DNA from: an uncultured Bacteroidaceae bacterium
Lineage (GTDB): Bacteria > Bacteroidota > Bacteroidia > Bacteroidales > Bacteroidaceae
NCBI GenBank assembly: GCA_904501775.1
Contig: CAJGCJ010000018.1
Coordinates: 1 to 24,803 of the forward strand
Direction of reading: 5' to 3'
DNA: 24,803 nucleotides
Shown here piece by piece: positions 21,617-24,803 of the stretch. The translations under genes and the position numbers were made by a program. The notes under the pieces were generated by a model, which was given only the letters and a program-made list of their open reading frames with translations, searched no databases and was not told where the DNA came from. The stretch's first letter is position 1; each line of letters starts with the position of its first letter.

Positions 21617-22486
21617 ATGAAATTTGCCATCTTCGGGAACACCCATCAATCTAAAAAAAGCGTAAATATAGCAACTTTGTTCACTACGCTTAACAAATAT
21701 GGCGACAGCTACTGTATCGACCGCACCTTCTACGAACTGCTTAAAGAGACCTGCCCGCAGCACATCAAGGATGCAGAGATAATAGATGGGAACGATTTCA
21801 CAGCCGATGTCGTAATAAGCTATGGCGGCGACGGCACACTGCTGCGTGCAGCCGGCCGCGTCGGCAGCAAGGGATATCCCATTCTGGGTATAAATGCAGG
21901 CCGCTTAGGATTCCTAACCACAGTATCTCACAACGATATCGAGAACATCATAGAAGAACTGCACAACGGCAACTGCGAAACAGAAGAGAGGAGCCTTATA
22001 GAAGTTACAAGCCCATTGCATCAGTTCAAGAGCTACCCTTATGCCCTGAATGAGATTGCAGTGATGAAACACGACAGTTCATCAATGATGACCATCAGCG
22101 TCAGCCTCGACGGACACGACAACATCACATATCAGGCCGACGGACTTATTGTTGCCACCCCCTCGGGCTCTACGGGTTACTCACTCAGCGTTGGAGGCCC
22201 CATCATATCACCCGAATCGAATGTAATAGTGCTCACCCCCATTGCTTCGCACAGCCTTGGTGCACGTCCCATTGTACTCAGCGACACCACCGAAGTAAAG
22301 ATAGAGGTAAGCAGCCGCAGCCATAATTTTCTTATAGCCATAGACGGCCGCAACGAAAGCTGCAACGAAAATGCCGCACTCACCATAAAGAAAGCCCCTC
22401 ACAGCCTTCGTCTCATACGCTGTAAAGGGCAATCATTTATCAAGAATCTGCGCGACAAGATGATGTGGGGCGCAGATATAAGGTAA
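21617..22486 (+). CDS. nadK: NAD kinase
   Basis: Phosphorylates NAD to NADP using ATP or polyphosphate. It has 289 residues. The family signatures are clear: GGDGT at residues 70-74, GINAGRLGFL at 91-100, and the second glycine-rich segment TPSGSTGYSLSVGGP near 181-195. It is transcribed alone and divergent from pdxJ. Its stop lies two bases from the stop of the convergent DUF4384-type gene, leaving no room for a terminator. Confidence 0.95.
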   Translation: MKFAIFGNTHQSKKSVNIATLFTTLNKYGDSYCIDRTFYELLKETCPQHIKDAEIIDGNDFTADVVISYGGDGTLLRAAGRVGSKGYPILGINAGRLGFLTTVSHNDIENIIEELHNGNCETEERSLIEVTSPLHQFKSYPYALNEIAVMKHDSSSMMTISVSLDGHDNITYQADGLIVATPSGSTGYSLSVGGPIISPESNVIVLTPIASHSLGARPIVLSDTTEVKIEVSSRSHNFLIAIDGRNESCNENAALTIKKAPHSLRLIRCKGQSFIKNLRDKMMWGADIR

Positions 22487-22488
22487 CA

Positions 22489-23361
22489 TCAATCGCGATA
22501 GATAGAAAGAACTCTCTTCTCAATCTGCGCGTCGGCATCCTGAGCCTGCAGCTTGACCATCCACTGGTTGAATTTCTCGAATGTCAGATGCTTCAGCACA
22601 GTTCTTCCCTCCTCGGCCTCCAAAGTAGGCTTTGTGAATTCATTCTTTGAGAACACCATATACAGGGTATTAATCTCGAGTTCCTTTTGAGAGCCCATCG
22701 AGTACTCCTCGGTTCTGAGACCCAGCACATTCTTCTCCTTTGAGAAGAAGAAATAGGGTTTGTCGGCCTTTATGGCAACCGAGCCGCACTTGTCACGGCG
22801 GTAGGGCAACAGACAGCTGACCACATCGTTTATATCATCATACAGGAATACAGCAAGATAACCGTCAACGGGAGCCTCAAAGTGCAGATATATGTTATCG
22901 CCATTGTGGAACTCGCTATTCTCGTATCTGTCATCGGGCACATTGCACAGCACATGCACCTCGAGCTCAACCTTGCTGTTCTTTATCTCACGCGCCTTAC
23001 CTTTTACCCTGCACCTGATATACATCAGGTTATTGTCGAAACCACGTTCAAAGACAGGCTCGCCAATTGTCTCTATCCATTCACCCTTTACAAGGCCCAC
23101 GCCCTCTTGGTAGAACTCCTCGCCCTTGTCACTGCTCAACGACAGAGAGCTTTGCGACACGGAAGTTCCGAATTCCTTAGCCAGAGCCTCAATCTGTGCA
23201 CGGCGCAGGGCCTCTTTCTCGGCCTCCATCAACGACATCGATGTTGGCGGATAGAACAGGTACTCACCCTCGACACTCTTTTGCTTTTGAGCAAAAGATG
23301 CACCTGTGCCCAGAACTGCAAAGCAAAGAGACAACAGCAAAACAGCTTTCTTCATATCCAT
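22489..23361 (-). CDS. exported DUF4384-type protein
   Basis: Secreted protein of 290 residues with a signal peptide (MKKAVLLLSLCFAVLGTG..SFAQ); the start may be 23361 or the second Met at 23355. The N-terminal half (about 30-140) has a helix rich in Ala/Glu/Arg (EAEKEALRRAQIEALAKEFG) then strands, like the FlgT/LPP20-type domain. The second half (about 155-240) resembles DUF4384: GDNIYLHFEAPVDGYLAVF and KPYFFFSKEKN. Such domains accompany caspase-like or kinase proteins in Bacteroidetes and other phyla. It starts about 20 bases after the stop of the caspase-like gene, so the two are very probably one operon. Role unknown; a partner or regulator of the peptidase is a fair guess. Confidence 0.7.
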   Translation of the reverse strand: MDMKKAVLLLSLCFAVLGTGASFAQKQKSVEGEYLFYPPTSMSLMEAEKEALRRAQIEALAKEFGTSVSQSSLSLSSDKGEEFYQEGVGLVKGEWIETIGEPVFERGFDNNLMYIRCRVKGKAREIKNSKVELEVHVLCNVPDDRYENSEFHNGDNIYLHFEAPVDGYLAVFLYDDINDVVSCLLPYRRDKCGSVAIKADKPYFFFSKEKNVLGLRTEEYSMGSQKELEINTLYMVFSKNEFTKPTLEAEEGRTVLKHLTFEKFNQWMVKLQAQDADAQIEKRVLSIYRD

Positions 23362-23381
23362 ATATAGAATTGACCCTTAAT

Positions 23382-24803
23382 TTACTTCAACTTCAAAGTT
23401 TTCCACTCCTCACCAAAGCCATAACCGGGAACGACTGTAGGAATCTGCTCCTTGCGGTTAACCAGACGTGCCTGCAATGCCACGTTCTCGGCAATATATG
23501 AACCCAATGTATGAAGGTCGACATCACCGGCTGTATCCTTCAGCTTCTTCAGCAAGAAATATGTAAACATACCATGGTGCTTGTCATCGTACGAAAGTGC
23601 AGTCTGGTCGCCCGAAGCAGCACTGAACACCACAAGCTTGCCATCTATCTCATTCTCGTCAACATCAATTGCGATACTTCGTGCCGACATCAACATCTCG
23701 CCATCCTTACGTGTTGCTCCGCTGAAACAAGCATCGAGGAAGACTGTTGTGCAGACTGTGTTAAGTGCAGCAAGCTCATCATAGAGTTTGTTGAGCGAAT
23801 AGCACACCTGTGTATTCTTTCCATTAGAGTCGACAGGAAGTATGTATGCCGACTTTGTCTTCTCGTCGGGAACACCGTGGCCGGCATAATAGACAATAAG
23901 GCTGCAGTTCTCGCCTTTCAGCTGCACAAGATCTTTTATGTCGTATATCGCATCGAGCATACCGGCATACGTCGTATTGAAATATTTACGTATATTATGC
24001 TCGGGAACACCCAGCACCTTGTGACAATACTCGGCAAACACTTCGCCGTCGTGCTTTGCATTGGGCACCTTGGCAACTCTTGTATAATCCTCGTTGGCAA
24101 TAAGCAGCACCAGCATATTGTCATTGACAATACCTGTCTCGGGGATATTCACATCCACATCTGACATACCCTCGGCAAGTTCTTCTGTCCTTGCAGTGAC
24201 AGCAGCCTGCGAAGCACCGTTGTCGGCATTGTTCATTGAAACAGGTACCTGCTTTTGAGGAGCAGCATTGTTATATGCTACATTTGCACCGGTCGAGAAG
24301 ACCAGATCCTGCGATGCTGTCGATTTATTGTAGGCCATCATCTTCATGGTCGACAAGTCTTCGACAGGCTTCACGCCCAGAGCAGCAAGTTTATCATTGA
24401 TATCGGCAAGCTGCTCCCTTTCACCAAGATACAGATAGGCATTGGCAAGTGCATAGGCATACTGTACTGCCAATGGGTCATCGTGCAGCACCTGTGTCAT
24501 AATTACAGATGCAGAATTCAGATTCTCGTTTGCCTTCTGACGATATATCTTCAGCTCATCTTTTCTTCTCTTTCTTTCCTTGGCATTCTGTTCTATCGCC
24601 GTAGCCTTCTCGACATACACAACACCCGAGTTGTAGTAGTTCACGGCAAGGTGACGGGCAATCTCAAGGCTGTTGGGCTTCATAAGCTTAAGCTTATTGT
24701 AATAGACTATAGCATCCTCGAACTTTGCATTGCGCTCGTAGAGCTGCGCCTGAATATTAAGCAGACCCTCTTCGTTTGGTTTAAGAATCAGTGCATCTGA
24801 AAC
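23382..24803 (-). CDS. caspase-like (C14) peptidase with TPR-like N-terminal region (partial, N-terminus beyond window)
   Basis: The frame is open from the window edge to the stop at 23382 (473 residues seen). The N-terminal visible part holds TPR-like helices (NEEGLLNIQAQLYERNAKF, SLEIARHLAVNYYNSG, VQYAYALANAYLYLG) separated by a charged Lys/Arg-rich segment. The C-terminal half is a C14 caspase/metacaspase-like domain starting MLVLLIANEDYTRV. The catalytic His lies in YYAGHG (codon 23877-23879) and the Cys in DACFSG (codon 23727-23729), both intact, so it should be active. An Asn/Gln-rich linker joins the two halves. The real start, and any signal peptide, are outside the window. The DUF4384-type gene follows in the same operon. 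Confidence 0.85.
   Translation of the reverse strand, partial: VSDALILKPNEEGLLNIQAQLYERNAKFEDAIVYYNKLKLMKPNSLEIARHLAVNYYNSGVVYVEKATAIEQNAKERKRRKDELKIYRQKANENLNSASVIMTQVLHDDPLAVQYAYALANAYLYLGEREQLADINDKLAALGVKPVEDLSTMKMMAYNKSTASQDLVFSTGANVAYNNAAPQKQVPVSMNNADNGASQAAVTARTEELAEGMSDVDVNIPETGIVNDNMLVLLIANEDYTRVAKVPNAKHDGEVFAEYCHKVLGVPEHNIRKYFNTTYAGMLDAIYDIKDLVQLKGENCSLIVYYAGHGVPDEKTKSAYILPVDSNGKNTQVCYSLNKLYDELAALNTVCTTVFLDACFSGATRKDGEMLMSARSIAIDVDENEIDGKLVVFSAASGDQTALSYDDKHHGMFTYFLLKKLKDTAGDVDLHTLGSYIAENVALQARLVNRKEQIPTVVPGYGFGEEWKTLKLK

Overview
The window is a compact stretch of a Bacteroidales chromosome (Bacteroides, Phocaeicola or Prevotella-like gut or oral lineage). The grounds are the promoter style (TAnnTTTG or TAnnTTCG at -7, in the best case with TTTG 20 bases upstream), generally weak Shine-Dalgarno signals, MenG/MenA menaquinone genes, tandem PepSY-like exported proteins and the arrangement nadK <> pdxJ-exbB-exbD-tonB. 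I see no tRNA, rRNA, CRISPR array, insertion sequence or prophage gene. No gene-free gap exceeds about 240 bases. Most genes are housekeeping or envelope genes.

Left part (1-6800). metF and holB (cut by the window edge) form a minus-strand pair. Then comes a minus-strand pair of PepSY-like exported proteins (a lipoprotein and a periplasmic protein). A plus-strand operon follows with a bile-acid:sodium-symporter-family transporter, menG and menA. A second copy of the periplasmic PepSY-like gene lies beyond it on the minus strand. The two PepSY genes carry almost the same 49-base promoter/operator block, exactly 3220 bases apart. A 50-base perfect palindrome separates menA from the second PepSY gene. 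An unrecognised 120-residue gene follows.

Middle part (6900-15200). prfB (release factor 2, lacking the programmed frameshift) and a CYTH-domain gene form a plus-strand pair ended by a hairpin terminator. After them come a VanZ-like membrane protein, a 31-codon membrane ORF with its own promoter, a 60-residue membrane protein, and a PAP2-family phosphatase/phosphotransferase coupled to an extended short-chain dehydrogenase (possible lipid-modification pair). Divergent from these is a plus-strand pair: an M20 deacylase and an SUMF1/FGE-fold lipoprotein. A second near-perfect palindrome separates these from ndk and an M23/LysM peptidase.

Right part (15200-24803). Seven minus-strand genes run head to tail: pdxJ, exbB, exbD, tonB, a DJ-1/PfpI protein, ispD and recG. 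Several junctions overlap by 1 to 28 bases, and a probable internal promoter precedes the DJ-1 gene. nadK is divergent from pdxJ, with a textbook promoter. At the right edge a TPR plus caspase-like (C14) protein, cut by the window, is followed by a DUF4384-type exported protein. The latter meets nadK tail to tail with only two bases between stop codons.

The least explained items are the duplicated PepSY regulatory block, the caspase/DUF4384 pair, the small membrane ORF near 9139, the PAP2/dehydrogenase pair, and the extended inverted repeat between ndk and recG. I do not see a clear multi-gene defence or otherwise wholly new system.
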